Positions 36,583 to 46,076 of a stretch of DNA of 60,251 nt are shown one piece after another. The notes beneath the pieces are model-generated. The model worked only from the letters and a program-made list of their open reading frames with translations. It was not told the origin of the DNA and ran no database searches. This stretch comes from an uncultured Senegalimassilia sp. GTDB lineage: Bacteria > Actinomycetota > Coriobacteriia > Coriobacteriales > Eggerthellaceae. The translations under genes and the position numbers were made by a program. Location of the stretch: assembly GCA_934630815.1 (NCBI GenBank), contig CAKTWI010000013.1, positions 1 through 60,251 of the forward strand, given 5' to 3'. Numbering within the stretch: position 1 is the stretch's first letter; every line of letters starts with the position of its first letter.

Positions 36583-39500
36583 CTACTCGTTCGACTTCAG
36601 ACTTTCCACCATGTCGATGCGACGCAGCTTTCCGCGCATGGCAAGGGCCACGATGCCCGAGAACACCATGGTGAGCGCGAACGCGATGGCGAAGCTTGCC
36701 GCATGGATGTCGCGGCCGAACATGACCTGGTCGACCTCTGCAGTGGTGATGACGAAACCCTCCATGAAGATGCCGAGCACCAAGCCGATCGCGGCGCCGA
36801 TAATCGACAACAGGATGGTTTCGCGGAAGATGTACGCATCCACCTCACGCGAGGTGAAGCCGAGCACCTTGAGCGTGGCGATCTCGCGAGCGCGTTCGGT
36901 GATGTTGATGTTCGTGAGGTTATACAGCACCACGAACGCCAGCAGCGCCGCGGCCACCACGAGTACCACCACCACGCTATTGACCGACTTGAGCATGGTG
37001 CGATAGCTGTCGATGGTCTCGTCGCTGTAGGTGACGGTTTTCACGCCGTCCATGGAAAGCAGCTGGTCGGAGAACGCATCACGGTCTACGCCGTTCCCAA
37101 GATCGACGTAGACGGTGGCGAACTCGGCCGGCTGGCCCATAGCCTGCTTGTACACATCGGCGGTGACGTAGGCGTACTGCGCCACGTAGTTCTCCATGAT
37201 GCCGGCGACGGTCACCGCGCGCCCATCCCCCACCAGGTTGCCGATGTCGTCCTCGTCATAGAACGTCAGGGTATCGCCAACGGAAACCCCCAGCTGGCTG
37301 GCAAGCTTCTCGCTGATGACAGCACCGCTCCCGTCGAGCGTGAGGGCCTTGCCCCCGACGCGCTCGCGCATCTGCACGAAGCGCTGCAGCTGCTCGGGAT
37401 CCTGAGCACATACCAGCTCAAAGCGATGCTCTGCACCGTCATCAGGGGCGCACGCGATCTTGTTCTCGGTGGAAACCCAGGCGAATTCCTGCCCATCCAA
37501 GCCCACCGCATTCGAAACCGCATCCTTGGCCTTCTGGTCGGCCTCGTCGGCATCCATGCGCACGATGGTGTTGAAGCTGTACACTTCGCCGTACTGCTTG
37601 TCGATGATGTCGTTGATGGCGTTTTGCAGCCCCAGGCCCGTGAGCAACAGCGCAGTGCAGCCGGCGATGCCGATGATGGCCATGAAGAAGCGACGCTTGT
37701 AGCGGAACAGGTTTCGCGCCGTCACCTTCCAGCTGAACGTCATCCTACTCCACAGCGGGCGGATTCGCTCAAGCAGGATGCGCTTGCCGGCCTTCGGCGC
37801 ACGCGGCAACATGAGCGACGCCGGGCACTCGCGCAAGGTGGCCGCCGCTGCGAACCACGTTGCAGCAACGGTGATGCCCACGCCCAAGGCAGCGGCGCTT
37901 GCGGCCACGCCCGGGTTCACGGGAGTAGGCATGCAAGGCACCATGTACATGATGGAATACGCTTTCATGATGAACCATGGCAGGAACTGCGAAAGCAGCA
38001 CGATGCCCACAGCCGCGCCCACGCCCGATGCCACCACCGCATAAACGAGGTACTTCGACGTGATGCGGGCGTTGGAGTAACCCAACGCCTTGTATGTGCC
38101 GATGAGCACGCGCTCCTCCTCCACCATGCGGGTCATGGTGGTAAGCGACACCAACGCCGCCACCAGGAAGAACATGAGCGGGAACACCACGGCGATCTGG
38201 TCCATGCGGCCCGCATCGCTGCGGAAGCTCTCGGCACCCAGGTTCTTCGAGCGGTCAAGCACGTACATGTTGGCGTCCTTGTCGGCGATGGCGTCGATCT
38301 CGGCCTGGGCATCAGCCAGCTGCTGCTCGGCATCGGCGAAGCGCTGCTGCGCCTCGGCGCGCTTCCCGTCAAGCTCGGATTGCCCGCTTCGCTGCTCTGC
38401 CAGACCGCTTTCGTACTCGGCGCGACCCTGCTCGTAGCTTTGCTGGCCAGCAGCATATTGCGCACGACCGGTCGCCAGACGCGCCTCGGCGTCGTCAAGC
38501 TGGGATTGCGCGCTATCAAGCTGAGCCTGTGCCGCGGACAGCTGCGCTGCGGCCTGCTCGCGCTGCGCATCAAGCTCGGCCCGTCCCGCGGCCAGCTGAT
38601 CGGGTGCGCCCGCGGTTTGCGCGTCGATTTGCGCGATGGCGGCCTCCAGCTGCGCCGTCACGTCGGCAAGCTGGGCCGCGCGCGCCTGCTCAAGCTGAGC
38701 CTCGAGCTGGCTACGCTGTGCCATGGCCTGATCGTACTGCGCCTGCGCGGCATCGAGCTGGGCCTGGGCCTGCGCTATGGCCGACTGAGCCTGTTCGCGC
38801 TGCTCGGCAAGCTGGGCCGCGCCGCTGTCGTGCTGCGCCCGGCCGCTGGCAAGCTCCGCTTCGCCCTGGGCAAGCTGCGCCTGGCTGCTGGAGAGCTGTG
38901 CCGCCGCGGAGGAAAGCTGCGCCGAAGCGCTATCAAGCTGGGCTCTCGCATCGTCGAGTTGCGCTTGGGCGTCGTCCATCTGCGCGACGGCGTCGGCCTT
39001 TTCGCGCTCGAACTCCGCACGTTTATCATCGAGCTCGGCCTGCGCATCGCGCTGCAGCTGCTCGATGCGTGAAGCGGAGAGCTGCGGGGAAAGGTCGTTC
39101 AACCGCTGGGCCACTGCGTCGATGCGCTGCTGATAAGCGTCCTCAGGCCACGCTTCCCCAACCGCCCCGTCGACGGTGAGGAACGCTTCCGTATAGGGAT
39201 AATCAGCCGCAAAGGCCCCTTCGGGCACGAAGACGAAGGACGAAAGCTCGCCCGACCCAAGGGATGTGGCGCCGGTATTGGTGGTGCACGTGTAATACGA
39301 AGACCGCACAAAACCCGTCACAGTGAAGGTTCGCGTGGTGAACACGCCGTCCAGGTCCTGCGTGCCCTCGAGCAGCTCGACGGTATCGCCGATGTGCACA
39401 GGAGACGTCCATACGTTGTCGGCGGAAAGCAGGCACTCGTCGTCCGATTCCGGCCAGCTGCCCTCCACCAAAATGGGCCGGTTCATGTAATCGGCATTGT

Positions 39501-39879
39501 CGGACTCCACGTGCAGGCCATCATCGCAGCTGCTCGTCTTCGCCGCATCCATATCGAGCGAATGATAGCGAAGCGTGTACTGCGTACCCGCCAGCTGCGA
39601 TATGGCATCCGCCTCGTAGGCGGGCATGACTCCCGAAACGCCCTCAACGCCACGCAGCATGTCGACCTGCTCATCGGACATGCCCAAAGACGACACCACG
39701 CGAAGGTCGCACAGCTCGGTAGCGTCATAATATTCGTCGCCCGCCAAACGCATATCGGGGCCGGTCATGCGCAAGCCCGCGTAGAAACCGCAGCCGAGCG
39801 CCGCCATCACGGCGATGGCGAGGAACCTCCCCCATGAATGCGTGATGGCGCGCAGGACCTCTTTGCGAAAGGCTCCCAT
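36583..39879 (-). CDS. ABC transporter permease (FtsX/MacB type) with long coiled-coil insert
   Basis: The 1098-residue protein has a membrane segment near residue 20 and a first outer domain (about 40-260). About 260 residues of Gln/Ala/Leu/Asp-rich heptads follow (270-530). A block of three membrane segments comes next (about 555-690), then a second outer domain and a final three-segment FtsX block ending at LKSNE. This is a duplicated FtsX architecture, used for mechanotransmission or lipoprotein and peptide export rather than classical uptake. I chose ATG 39879, with GGAG 8 bases upstream, 2 bases after the ATPase stop. Substrate unknown. Confidence 0.88.
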   Translation of the reverse strand: MGAFRKEVLRAITHSWGRFLAIAVMAALGCGFYAGLRMTGPDMRLAGDEYYDATELCDLRVVSSLGMSDEQVDMLRGVEGVSGVMPAYEADAISQLAGTQYTLRYHSLDMDAAKTSSCDDGLHVESDNADYMNRPILVEGSWPESDDECLLSADNVWTSPVHIGDTVELLEGTQDLDGVFTTRTFTVTGFVRSSYYTCTTNTGATSLGSGELSSFVFVPEGAFAADYPYTEAFLTVDGAVGEAWPEDAYQQRIDAVAQRLNDLSPQLSASRIEQLQRDAQAELDDKRAEFEREKADAVAQMDDAQAQLDDARAQLDSASAQLSSAAAQLSSSQAQLAQGEAELASGRAQHDSGAAQLAEQREQAQSAIAQAQAQLDAAQAQYDQAMAQRSQLEAQLEQARAAQLADVTAQLEAAIAQIDAQTAGAPDQLAAGRAELDAQREQAAAQLSAAQAQLDSAQSQLDDAEARLATGRAQYAAGQQSYEQGRAEYESGLAEQRSGQSELDGKRAEAQQRFADAEQQLADAQAEIDAIADKDANMYVLDRSKNLGAESFRSDAGRMDQIAVVFPLMFFLVAALVSLTTMTRMVEEERVLIGTYKALGYSNARITSKYLVYAVVASGVGAAVGIVLLSQFLPWFIMKAYSIMYMVPCMPTPVNPGVAASAAALGVGITVAATWFAAAATLRECPASLMLPRAPKAGKRILLERIRPLWSRMTFSWKVTARNLFRYKRRFFMAIIGIAGCTALLLTGLGLQNAINDIIDKQYGEVYSFNTIVRMDADEADQKAKDAVSNAVGLDGQEFAWVSTENKIACAPDDGAEHRFELVCAQDPEQLQRFVQMRERVGGKALTLDGSGAVISEKLASQLGVSVGDTLTFYDEDDIGNLVGDGRAVTVAGIMENYVAQYAYVTADVYKQAMGQPAEFATVYVDLGNGVDRDAFSDQLLSMDGVKTVTYSDETIDSYRTMLKSVNSVVVVLVVAAALLAFVVLYNLTNINITERAREIATLKVLGFTSREVDAYIFRETILLSIIGAAIGLVLGIFMEGFVITTAEVDQVMFGRDIHAASFAIAFALTMVFSGIVALAMRGKLRRIDMVESLKSNE

Positions 39880-39881
39880 GA

Positions 39882-40583
39882 CTACCACTCCAAATCTTCG
39901 GCGTTGCCCGGGTTCGGATTGATGAAGCAGCTGGCAACGCGGCCTTCGCGCACATGGATGACGCGATCGGCGATATCGGCGAATGCGGAGTTGTGGGTGA
40001 TGAGCACCACGGTCTTGCCGGTGGTGCGGCAGGTGTCCTGCAGCAGCTTCAAGATGGCCTTGCCCGTTTTGTAGTCCAAGGCGCCGGTGGGCTCATCACA
40101 CAGGAGCAGCTTAGGATTCTTAGCAAGCGCACGGGCGATGGCCACGCGCTGCTGCTCGCCGCCGGAAAGCTGCGCGGGGAAGTTATCCATGCGATGCGCA
40201 AGGCCCACCTGGGCAAGCACCTGCGCCGCATCAAGCGGATGCGGGCAGATCTGGCTGGCAAGCTCGACGTTTTCAAGAGCGGTAAGATTCTGAACCAGGT
40301 TGTAGAACTGGAACACGAAGCCGATGTCCAAGCGGCGGTACTGGGTGAGCTCGCGCTCGGAGAAGCGGCTGATATCACGCCCATCGAGCATGATGGTGCC
40401 GGACGTGCACGAGTCCATCCCGCCGAGCATGTTGAGCAGCGTGGTCTTGCCGGCACCCGACGGGCCGACCACCACTACGAACTCGCCGGCTTCGGAGGTA
40501 AACGTCATGCCATCGGCAGCGGCAACCTCCACCTCGCCCATCTTGTACACCTTGCGAACATCGTTGAATTCCACGAACGCCAT
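39882..40583 (-). CDS. ABC transporter ATP-binding protein (LolD/MacB class)
   Basis: ATPase partner of the permease encoded just downstream. The 233-residue protein has Walker [18 protein letters not shown] (about residues 39-55), Q-loop [18 protein letters not shown], signature [15 protein letters not shown], Walker [12 protein letters not shown] and the switch His in VLITHN. These are typical of the MacB/LolD family. I chose ATG 40583 (MAFVEFND), with AAGGTGG upstream. The promoter -10 TATAAT overlaps the T run of the ribosomal operon terminator. Confidence 0.95.
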   Translation of the reverse strand: MAFVEFNDVRKVYKMGEVEVAAADGMTFTSEAGEFVVVVGPSGAGKTTLLNMLGGMDSCTSGTIMLDGRDISRFSERELTQYRRLDIGFVFQFYNLVQNLTALENVELASQICPHPLDAAQVLAQVGLAHRMDNFPAQLSGGEQQRVAIARALAKNPKLLLCDEPTGALDYKTGKAILKLLQDTCRTTGKTVVLITHNSAFADIADRVIHVREGRVASCFINPNPGNAEDLEW

Positions 40584-40620
40584 GTCCCCACCTTGCTCTT
40601 CGGGCGCTTTCCTTCCCCTG

Positions 40621-40662
40621 ATTATACAAAAGAGCGCCCCAGCATAGATGCCGGGGCGCTCT
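40621..40662 (-). terminator. Terminator of the ribosomal protein operon overlapping the ABC promoter -10
   Basis: AGAGCGCCCC pairs with GGGGCGCTCT around a 12-base loop that itself contains GCAT/ATGC, followed on the minus strand by TTTTGTATAATC. The TATAAT (complement of 40621-40626) is well placed as the -10 of the ABC operon, so terminator tail and promoter share bases. Confidence 0.85.
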
Positions 40663-40698
40663 AAGCGGTTCAAGCGTTAGCTTGGTGTAACGTCAACC

Positions 40699-40986
40699 TT
40701 AGTTGGCGCCGAACAGCTCGATGGTATCGCCTTCCTTCAGCGTGACCATGGCCTTCTTCCACGTACGGGTCTGGCCGACCTGATAACGCACGCGCTTGGG
40801 CTTCGGCTTGACGTTCAGGGTGTTCACCTTGACCACGGAGACGTTGAAGATAGCCTCGATGGCCTGGCGGATCTCAACCTTGTTGGAGTCCTTGGCCACC
40901 TCGAAGGTGTACACGTTGTTCTCCATCTGGTCGTAGCTGTGCTCCGTCACGATAGGACGGATGATGACCTCGCGGGGATCCTTCAT
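40699..40986 (-). CDS. rplW: 50S ribosomal protein L23
   Basis: L23 lies at the peptide exit tunnel and is the docking site of trigger factor and SRP. The 95-residue protein shows IIRPIVTEHSYDQMENNVYTFEVAKDSNKVEIRQAIE (landmarks VTEHSYDQ and KVEIRQAIEAIFNVSVVKVNT) and GRTRTWKKA-like QTRTWKKAMVTL. Its ATG overlaps the rplD stop by one base (TAATG), so the two are coupled. It is the last ribosomal gene; a terminator follows where rplB is normally found. Confidence 0.96.
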   Translation of the reverse strand: MKDPREVIIRPIVTEHSYDQMENNVYTFEVAKDSNKVEIRQAIEAIFNVSVVKVNTLNVKPKPKRVRYQVGQTRTWKKAMVTLKEGDTIELFGAN

Positions 40987-41612
40987 TATGCGAGCACCTC
41001 CTCGATGCGCTTCAGGGCCTCAGCGGTGAACACCAGCTGCTTGTTGTCGAGCAGCTCGTAGGTGTTGGCCTCGGCGACGGGCAGGATGTTGACCTTCTCC
41101 AGGTTGCGGAAGGACAGCCACGTGGTGACGTCGTCGTTGCCGATGACCAGCGTGGTGCGCTGACCCTCGAAGCCCATGGCCTTGATGAACGCCTTGGCGT
41201 CCTTGGTGCAGGGCTTCTCGAACTTGAACTCGTCGACAACGGTGAACTGGCCGTCAGCCACCTTGGCGGACAGAGCGGAGCGCATGGCCAGCTTGACTTC
41301 CTTGTTGTTCACGCGGAAGGCGTAGCTGCGCGGATGCGGACCGAACACAGTACCGCCGCCAGCCCACTGAGGGGAGCGGATGGAGCCCTGGCGAGCACGG
41401 CCGGTGCCCTTCTGGCGCCACGGCTTCTTGCCGCCGCCGCGGACCTGGCCGCGGGTGAGGGTGTTGCTGGTGCCGGCACGCCAAGACGCACGCTGAGCGC
41501 GCACAACCTGGTGCATGACGGGCACGTTCGGCTCGATGCCGAACACGGAAGCGGAAAGCTCGGCGTCGCCGGCCTTCTTACCGCTTGCGTCCTTGATCTC
41601 GATAGTCGTCAT
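40986..41612 (-). CDS. rplD: 50S ribosomal protein L4
   Basis: L4 lines the exit tunnel and in E. coli also represses the S10 operon. The 208-residue protein carries the conserved loop [20 protein letters not shown] (residues about 53-72) followed by [15 protein letters not shown] and [16 protein letters not shown] lies 11 bases before ATG 41612. It lies 31 bases after rplC. Confidence 0.97.
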   Translation of the reverse strand: MTTIEIKDASGKKAGDAELSASVFGIEPNVPVMHQVVRAQRASWRAGTSNTLTRGQVRGGGKKPWRQKGTGRARQGSIRSPQWAGGGTVFGPHPRSYAFRVNNKEVKLAMRSALSAKVADGQFTVVDEFKFEKPCTKDAKAFIKAMGFEGQRTTLVIGNDDVTTWLSFRNLEKVNILPVAEANTYELLDNKQLVFTAEALKRIEEVLA

Positions 41613-41643
41613 GGTAGTGAAAACTCCTTATAGATAGTCCAGG

Positions 41644-42264
41644 TTACGCCATGCGCACGCGCACGATGCCGTTCTTGCCGCCGGGGATGGCGCCCTTGAC
41701 CAGGATCAGGTTCTGCTCCTCGTCGACGCGCATCACGGTCAGGTTCTTGACGGTGACGGTGTCGCAGCCCATGTGACCAGGCAAGCGCATGCCCTTGAGC
41801 ACGCGGGAAGGCGTGGCGCACATGCCCACCGAACCGGGAGCGCGGTGGAAGTGAGCACCATGGCCGCCCGGACCGCCGGCGAAGCCGTAGCGCTTCATGA
41901 CGCCGGCGAAGCCCTTACCCTTGGAGGTACCGGTGACGTCGACCTTCTTGACCTCGGCGAAAGCTGCCACGGTCTGCTGGTCGCCGGCCTTGTACTCGGC
42001 GGCGTCCTCGACGCGCACCTCGCGCAGGTAGCGGGTAGGCTCGATGCCCTGCTTGGCGAAATGGCCGCCCATGGGCTTGTTGACCTTCTTGGCCTTGATC
42101 TCGCCGAAGCCCAGCTGCACGGCCTCGTAGCCGTCGGTGGCCTTCGTCTTGACCTGGCACACCGTGTTCGGCTCAGCCTGGATCACGGTCACGGGGATGA
42201 GCTTGTCCTCCTCGTTGAAGATCTGGGTCATGCCGATCTTCTTACCAAAAATAGCGTTAATCAT
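41644..42264 (-). CDS. rplC: 50S ribosomal protein L3
   Basis: L3 nucleates 23S rRNA folding near the peptidyl-transferase centre. I chose ATG 42264 ([16 protein letters not shown]), which matches the family N-terminus. The frame also has a GTG at 42276 that abuts its own ribosome site and is unlikely. The product has 206 residues. The central loop [20 protein letters not shown] and FHRAPGSVG are typical. It lies 15 bases after rpsJ. Confidence 0.97.
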   Translation of the reverse strand: MINAIFGKKIGMTQIFNEEDKLIPVTVIQAEPNTVCQVKTKATDGYEAVQLGFGEIKAKKVNKPMGGHFAKQGIEPTRYLREVRVEDAAEYKAGDQQTVAAFAEVKKVDVTGTSKGKGFAGVMKRYGFAGGPGGHGAHFHRAPGSVGMCATPSRVLKGMRLPGHMGCDTVTVKNLTVMRVDEEQNLILVKGAIPGGKNGIVRVRMA

Positions 42265-42279
42265 GCTAATTGACACCCC

Positions 42280-42588
42280 TTACAGCTTGATCTCGATGTC
42301 GACGCCGGCAGGGAGGTCCAGACGCATCAGGGAATCCACCGTGTTGGGGGTGGGCTCCAGGATGTCGATCAGGCGCTTATGGGTGCGCATCTCGAACTGC
42401 TCGCGCGAATCCTTGTCCACATGGGGGCCCTTGACGACGGTGAACAGGTTGCGCTCCGTCGGCAGCGGGATGGGACCGGACACCTTGGCACCCGTCTTCT
42501 GAGCGGTATCGACGATGAGCTTCGTGGACTGGTCCACGATCTCATGATCGTATCCCTTGAGGCGGATGCGAATCTTCTGATTAGCCAC
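42280..42588 (-). CDS. rpsJ: 30S ribosomal protein S10 (NusE)
   Basis: S10 is a 30S head protein and a partner of NusB/NusG in antitermination. The frame opens at ATG 42594. The better start is GTG 42588, giving [16 protein letters not shown], the family N-terminus, with GGAGG 8 bases upstream. The 102-residue length equals that of the Bacillus protein. It follows fusA directly, with no tuf gene between. Confidence 0.95.
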   Translation of the reverse strand: MANQKIRIRLKGYDHEIVDQSTKLIVDTAQKTGAKVSGPIPLPTERNLFTVVKGPHVDKDSREQFEMRTHKRLIDILEPTPNTVDSLMRLDLPAGVDIEIKL

Positions 42589-42625
42589 TTTCATTTCCTC
42601 CGTTAAGCTTTCGGACGTTCAACGC

Positions 42626-44731
42626 TTAAGCGTTGCCGCCGGCCTTGCTGATAATCTCTGCAGCGACGTTCTTGGGAACCGGCTCGTAAGAGTCGAACTG
42701 CATGGTGTAGGTTGCGCGACCCTGCGTACCGGAACGCAGATCGGTTGCGTAGCCGAACATCATGCCCAGCGGCACCTTCGCGGAGATGGCGACGGAACCG
42801 GTGCGCTGCTCCTGGCCCTGGATCATGCCACGGCGAGACGGGATGTCGCCCATGACGAAGCCCGTGTACTCCTCCGGGGTCTCGACCTCGACGGCCATGA
42901 CAGGCTCGAGGATGACCGGATCGGACTTGCGCAGAGCTTCCTTGATGGCCATGGAACCGGCAACCTTGAAGGCAGCTTCCGAAGAGTCGACGTCGTGGTA
43001 AGAACCATCGATGAGCTCGACGCGCACGTCCTCGACGGGGTAACCGGCCAGAACACCCGTGTTGAGGGCCTCCTGGATACCCTTGTCGATGGAAGGAATG
43101 TATTCCTTCGGCACGACGCCGCCGACGATTTTGTTCTCGAACTCGTAGCCCTTGCCGGCCTCCTGCGGGTACATGTTGATGACCGCATGACCGTACTGGC
43201 CGCGACCGCCGGACTGGCGGACGAACTTGCCCTCGGCGGAGAGGACCTCGTGGCCCGGACGCTCGCGGTAAGCAACCTGCGGCTTGCCCACGTTGGCCTC
43301 GACCTTGAACTCGCGCATCAGGCGGTCGACGATGATCTCCAGGTGCAGCTCGCCCATGCCGGCGATGATGGTCTGGCCGGTCTCATGGTTGGTGGACACG
43401 CGGAACGTCGGGTCCTCCTCGGCCAGCTTCTGCAGGGCGATCTCCATCTTGGTCTGGTCAGCCTTGGTCTTCGGCTCGACGGCGATGTCGATAACCGGGT
43501 CGGCGAACTCCATGGACTCCAGGATGATCGGAGCGTCGTCGTCGCACAGGGTGTCACCGGTGGTGGTGTTCTTCAGGCCGACGACGGCGACGATGTCGCC
43601 AGCGGAGCAGGAGTCGATGTCGACGCGCTGGTTGGAGTGCATCTGCAGCAGACGACCGACGCGCTCCTTCTTGTCCTTCGTGGCGTTGGTCACGTAGGAA
43701 CCGGCGTCAAGGGAGCCCGAGTACACACGCAGGTAGGTCAGCTTACCCACGAACGGGTCGGTCATGATCTTGAACGCCAGAGCGCTGAACGGGGCCTTCG
43801 GGTCGGAAGGACGCTCGTCCTCCTCGCCGGTGTCAGGCGTGGTGCCCTTGATGGCGGGAACGTCGACGGGAGCCGGCAGGTAGTCGACGACGGCGTCGAG
43901 CAGCTCCTGGACGCCCTTGTTCTTGTAGGCGGAGCCCACGAACACGGGGTTGATCTTGCAGGAGATGACGCCCTTGCGCAGAGCGGCCTTCAGCTCCTCG
44001 ACGGAGACTTCCTCCTCCATGAGGACCTTCTCCATGAGCTCGTCGTCGCAGTCAGCGGCGGCCTCGACCAGCTCCTGGTGAGCCAGCTCGGCCTCATCGG
44101 CGAACTCAGCGGGGATGGCGTCCATGGGCTCGGGGTAGGTCATGCCCTTTTCGTCGGCCTTGAAGTCCCAAGCGGTCATGGTGACCAGGTCGATGACGCC
44201 CCAGAAGTTGTCCTCGGCGCCCATGGGCAGCTGAGCGGCAACGGCGTTGGCATGCAGGCGATCTTTCATGGTCTGGATAGCATGCTCGAAGTCTGCGCCG
44301 ACGCGGTCGTACTTATTGATGAACGCGATGCGCGGCACGCCGTAGTTCTCGGCCTGACGCCACACGGTCTCGGACTGAGGCTGCACGCCTGCAACGGCGT
44401 CGAAGACGGCGACGGTTCCGTCGAGGACGCGCAGGGAGCGCTCTACCTCGGCGGTGAAGTCCACGTGGCCGGGGGTGTCGATGATCTGGAAGCGGTACGT
44501 CTCGTCGTCCTTCTTCCAGAAGCACGTGGTGGCGGCGGCGGTGATGGTTACGCCGCGCTCCTGCTCCTGAACCATCCAGTCCATGGTAGCGGCGCCGTCG
44601 TGCACCTCACCGATCTTGTGCGTCTTGCCCGTGTAGTACAGGATGCGCTCGGTAGTGGTGGTCTTACCGGCATCGATGTGGGCCATGATGCCGAAGTTAC
44701 GCGTGAGTTTCAGATCGTTAGCTTTAGCCAT
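42626..44731 (-). CDS. fusA: Elongation factor G
   Basis: EF-G drives ribosomal translocation with GTP. The 701-residue protein has G1 [17 protein letters not shown] (about residues 17-33), G2/switch [11 protein letters not shown]3 [21 protein letters not shown] and G4 NKYDRVGAD. All four downstream domains follow, including [10 protein letters not shown] and PSRRGMIQG in domains IV and V. It begins 13 bases after rpsG; its ribosome site is weak, suggesting coupling. Confidence 0.98.
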   Translation of the reverse strand: MAKANDLKLTRNFGIMAHIDAGKTTTTERILYYTGKTHKIGEVHDGAATMDWMVQEQERGVTITAAATTCFWKKDDETYRFQIIDTPGHVDFTAEVERSLRVLDGTVAVFDAVAGVQPQSETVWRQAENYGVPRIAFINKYDRVGADFEHAIQTMKDRLHANAVAAQLPMGAEDNFWGVIDLVTMTAWDFKADEKGMTYPEPMDAIPAEFADEAELAHQELVEAAADCDDELMEKVLMEEEVSVEELKAALRKGVISCKINPVFVGSAYKNKGVQELLDAVVDYLPAPVDVPAIKGTTPDTGEEDERPSDPKAPFSALAFKIMTDPFVGKLTYLRVYSGSLDAGSYVTNATKDKKERVGRLLQMHSNQRVDIDSCSAGDIVAVVGLKNTTTGDTLCDDDAPIILESMEFADPVIDIAVEPKTKADQTKMEIALQKLAEEDPTFRVSTNHETGQTIIAGMGELHLEIIVDRLMREFKVEANVGKPQVAYRERPGHEVLSAEGKFVRQSGGRGQYGHAVINMYPQEAGKGYEFENKIVGGVVPKEYIPSIDKGIQEALNTGVLAGYPVEDVRVELIDGSYHDVDSSEAAFKVAGSMAIKEALRKSDPVILEPVMAVEVETPEEYTGFVMGDIPSRRGMIQGQEQRTGSVAISAKVPLGMMFGYATDLRSGTQGRATYTMQFDSYEPVPKNVAAEIISKAGGNA

Positions 44732-44744
44732 GTTAGGTCACGCC

Positions 44745-45215
44745 CTAGAAGCGGTAGTGCGAGAACGCACGGTTGGACTCGGCCATCTTGTACAGGTCCT
44801 CGCGCTTCTTCACGGAGGCGCCGGTGTTCTCGGCGGCGTCCATGATCTCAGCGGCCAGGCGCTGCTTCATGGTGTGCTCCTTGCGCTTACGGGAGAAGTC
44901 CACGATCCAGCGAATGGCCAGCGTGGTGGCGCGGCGGGAGTTGACCTCCATCGGCACCTGGTAGGTGGCGCCGCCGACACGCTTCGGCTTGACCTCGAGG
45001 GTGGGGCGGACGTTGTCCATGGCCTTCTTGAAGATAGCCAGCGGATCCTCGCCCGTCTTGGCCTGAACCAGCTCGAAAGCACCGTAAACGATACCCTCGG
45101 CGGTGGACTTCTTGCCGTCCAGCAGGATCTTGTTGATCAACTGGGTGACAAGGCGGTTGTTGTAGACGGCGTCCGGCTGAACTTCACGGCGGACTGCTGC
45201 TGCACGACGCGGCAT
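44745..45215 (-). CDS. rpsG: 30S ribosomal protein S7
   Basis: S7 starts assembly of the 30S head and contacts the E site. The 156-residue protein has [52 protein letters not shown] and [13 protein letters not shown] at the end, all family hallmarks. AAGGAG is 7 bases before ATG 45215. A 120-base gap containing a small palindrome separates it from rpsL. Confidence 0.98.
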   Translation of the reverse strand: MPRRAAAVRREVQPDAVYNNRLVTQLINKILLDGKKSTAEGIVYGAFELVQAKTGEDPLAIFKKAMDNVRPTLEVKPKRVGGATYQVPMEVNSRRATTLAIRWIVDFSRKRKEHTMKQRLAAEIMDAAENTGASVKKREDLYKMAESNRAFSHYRF

Positions 45216-45335
45216 GTAAAACTCCTTCTGATTCCTGCGCGCTTCGGGGAAGCTTTCTCCTTCCCATTAGGTTGCCGCCTTCCCGACCCTTTCGGGAGAG
45301 GCGCTTTCATGCAACCCGCGCGTCTTAATGGTTAC

Positions 45336-45707
45336 TTATTTCGGGCGCTTGGCACCGTAGCGGCTGCGAGCCTGCTTGCGGTTGTCCACGGCGGCGCAGT
45401 CCAGCGCGGCGCGGATGACCTTGTAGCGCACACCGGGGAGGTCCTTAACACGACCGCCGCGGATGAGCACCATGGAGTGCTCCTGCAGGTTGTGGCCGAT
45501 ACCGGGGATGTAGGCCGTGACCTCCATGCCGTTGACCAGGCGCACACGGCAGACCTTACGCAGAGCCGAGTTCGGCTTCTTGGGGGTGGTGGTGTACACG
45601 CGGGTGCACACGCCACGCTTCTGCGGGTTGCCCTTCAGAGCCGGCGTCTTCTTCTTGTCGACCGACTTCTTGCGGCCCTTGCGGACCAGCTGGTTGATGG
45701 TAGGCAA
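45336..45707 (-). CDS. rpsL: 30S ribosomal protein S12 (TTG start)
   Basis: S12 is the decoding-centre protein and the streptomycin target. The 123-residue protein begins [13 protein letters not shown] and carries [43 protein letters not shown] and the Lys at the usual streptomycin-sensitive position (TPKKPNSA). The start codon is TTG at 45707 (AAGGAG 6 bases upstream), fixed by the conserved N-terminus. No ATG is available. It is the first gene of the seven-gene operon. Confidence 0.97.
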   Translation of the reverse strand: MPTINQLVRKGRKKSVDKKKTPALKGNPQKRGVCTRVYTTTPKKPNSALRKVCRVRLVNGMEVTAYIPGIGHNLQEHSMVLIRGGRVKDLPGVRYKVIRAALDCAAVDNRKQARSRYGAKRPK

Positions 45708-45832
45708 AATCTTCTCCTTCTATATTTGCCTCCGGCGGTGTACGAGACCACCGCCGCATTACTCGCGGGTTTCCAAGTGCGTTCAGCTGATACGCACACG
45801 AAAACCCTGCCCCTTTCGGAGCGCGAGTTGGA

Positions 45833-45861
45833 ACTTTATCACCGGGTATAGGGGCTGTCAA
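45833..45861 (-). promoter_or_regulatory. Proximal rpsL promoter
   Basis: A perfect -35 TTGACA (complement of 45856-45861) and TAAAGT (complement of 45833-45838) stand 17 bases apart. The leader to rpsL is about 120 bases and includes a GGCGGTG/CACCGCC hairpin at 45735-45756. Confidence 0.82.
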
Positions 45862-45890
45862 ACGCCACGCACCCGGGTGTGTCTATTCGT

Positions 45891-45919
45891 ATTCTACCGC
45901 GTTTTGGCAGGTCATGCAA
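45891..45919 (-). promoter_or_regulatory. Distal rpsL promoter
   Basis: TTGCAT (complement of 45914-45919) and TAGAAT (complement of 45891-45896) are 17 bases apart, about 58 bases upstream of the first promoter. Tandem promoters are common for ribosomal operons. The rest of 45708-46076 holds no gene. Confidence 0.65.
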
Positions 45920-46076
45920 CGTTTTGCCCTTCCGTGATGCACGTTTTGCACACAAATTCGCGAAAAGTTGTTGCAAAAGTTGCGAAACGGTGCGCTGGTT
46001 GGTTTTGCCAGTCGGAGCGAGCAAGCCCCAAGCTCTTCCCCGCCGTCGAAATCAACGGATTTGCGCTGCAGAAGGG

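Noticed and set aside
38290..39070. Repetitive DNA inside the ABC permease as a tandem-repeat insertion
   Set aside because: The repeats follow protein heptads with varied codons and keep the frame, so they reflect a coiled coil, not DNA-level duplication.
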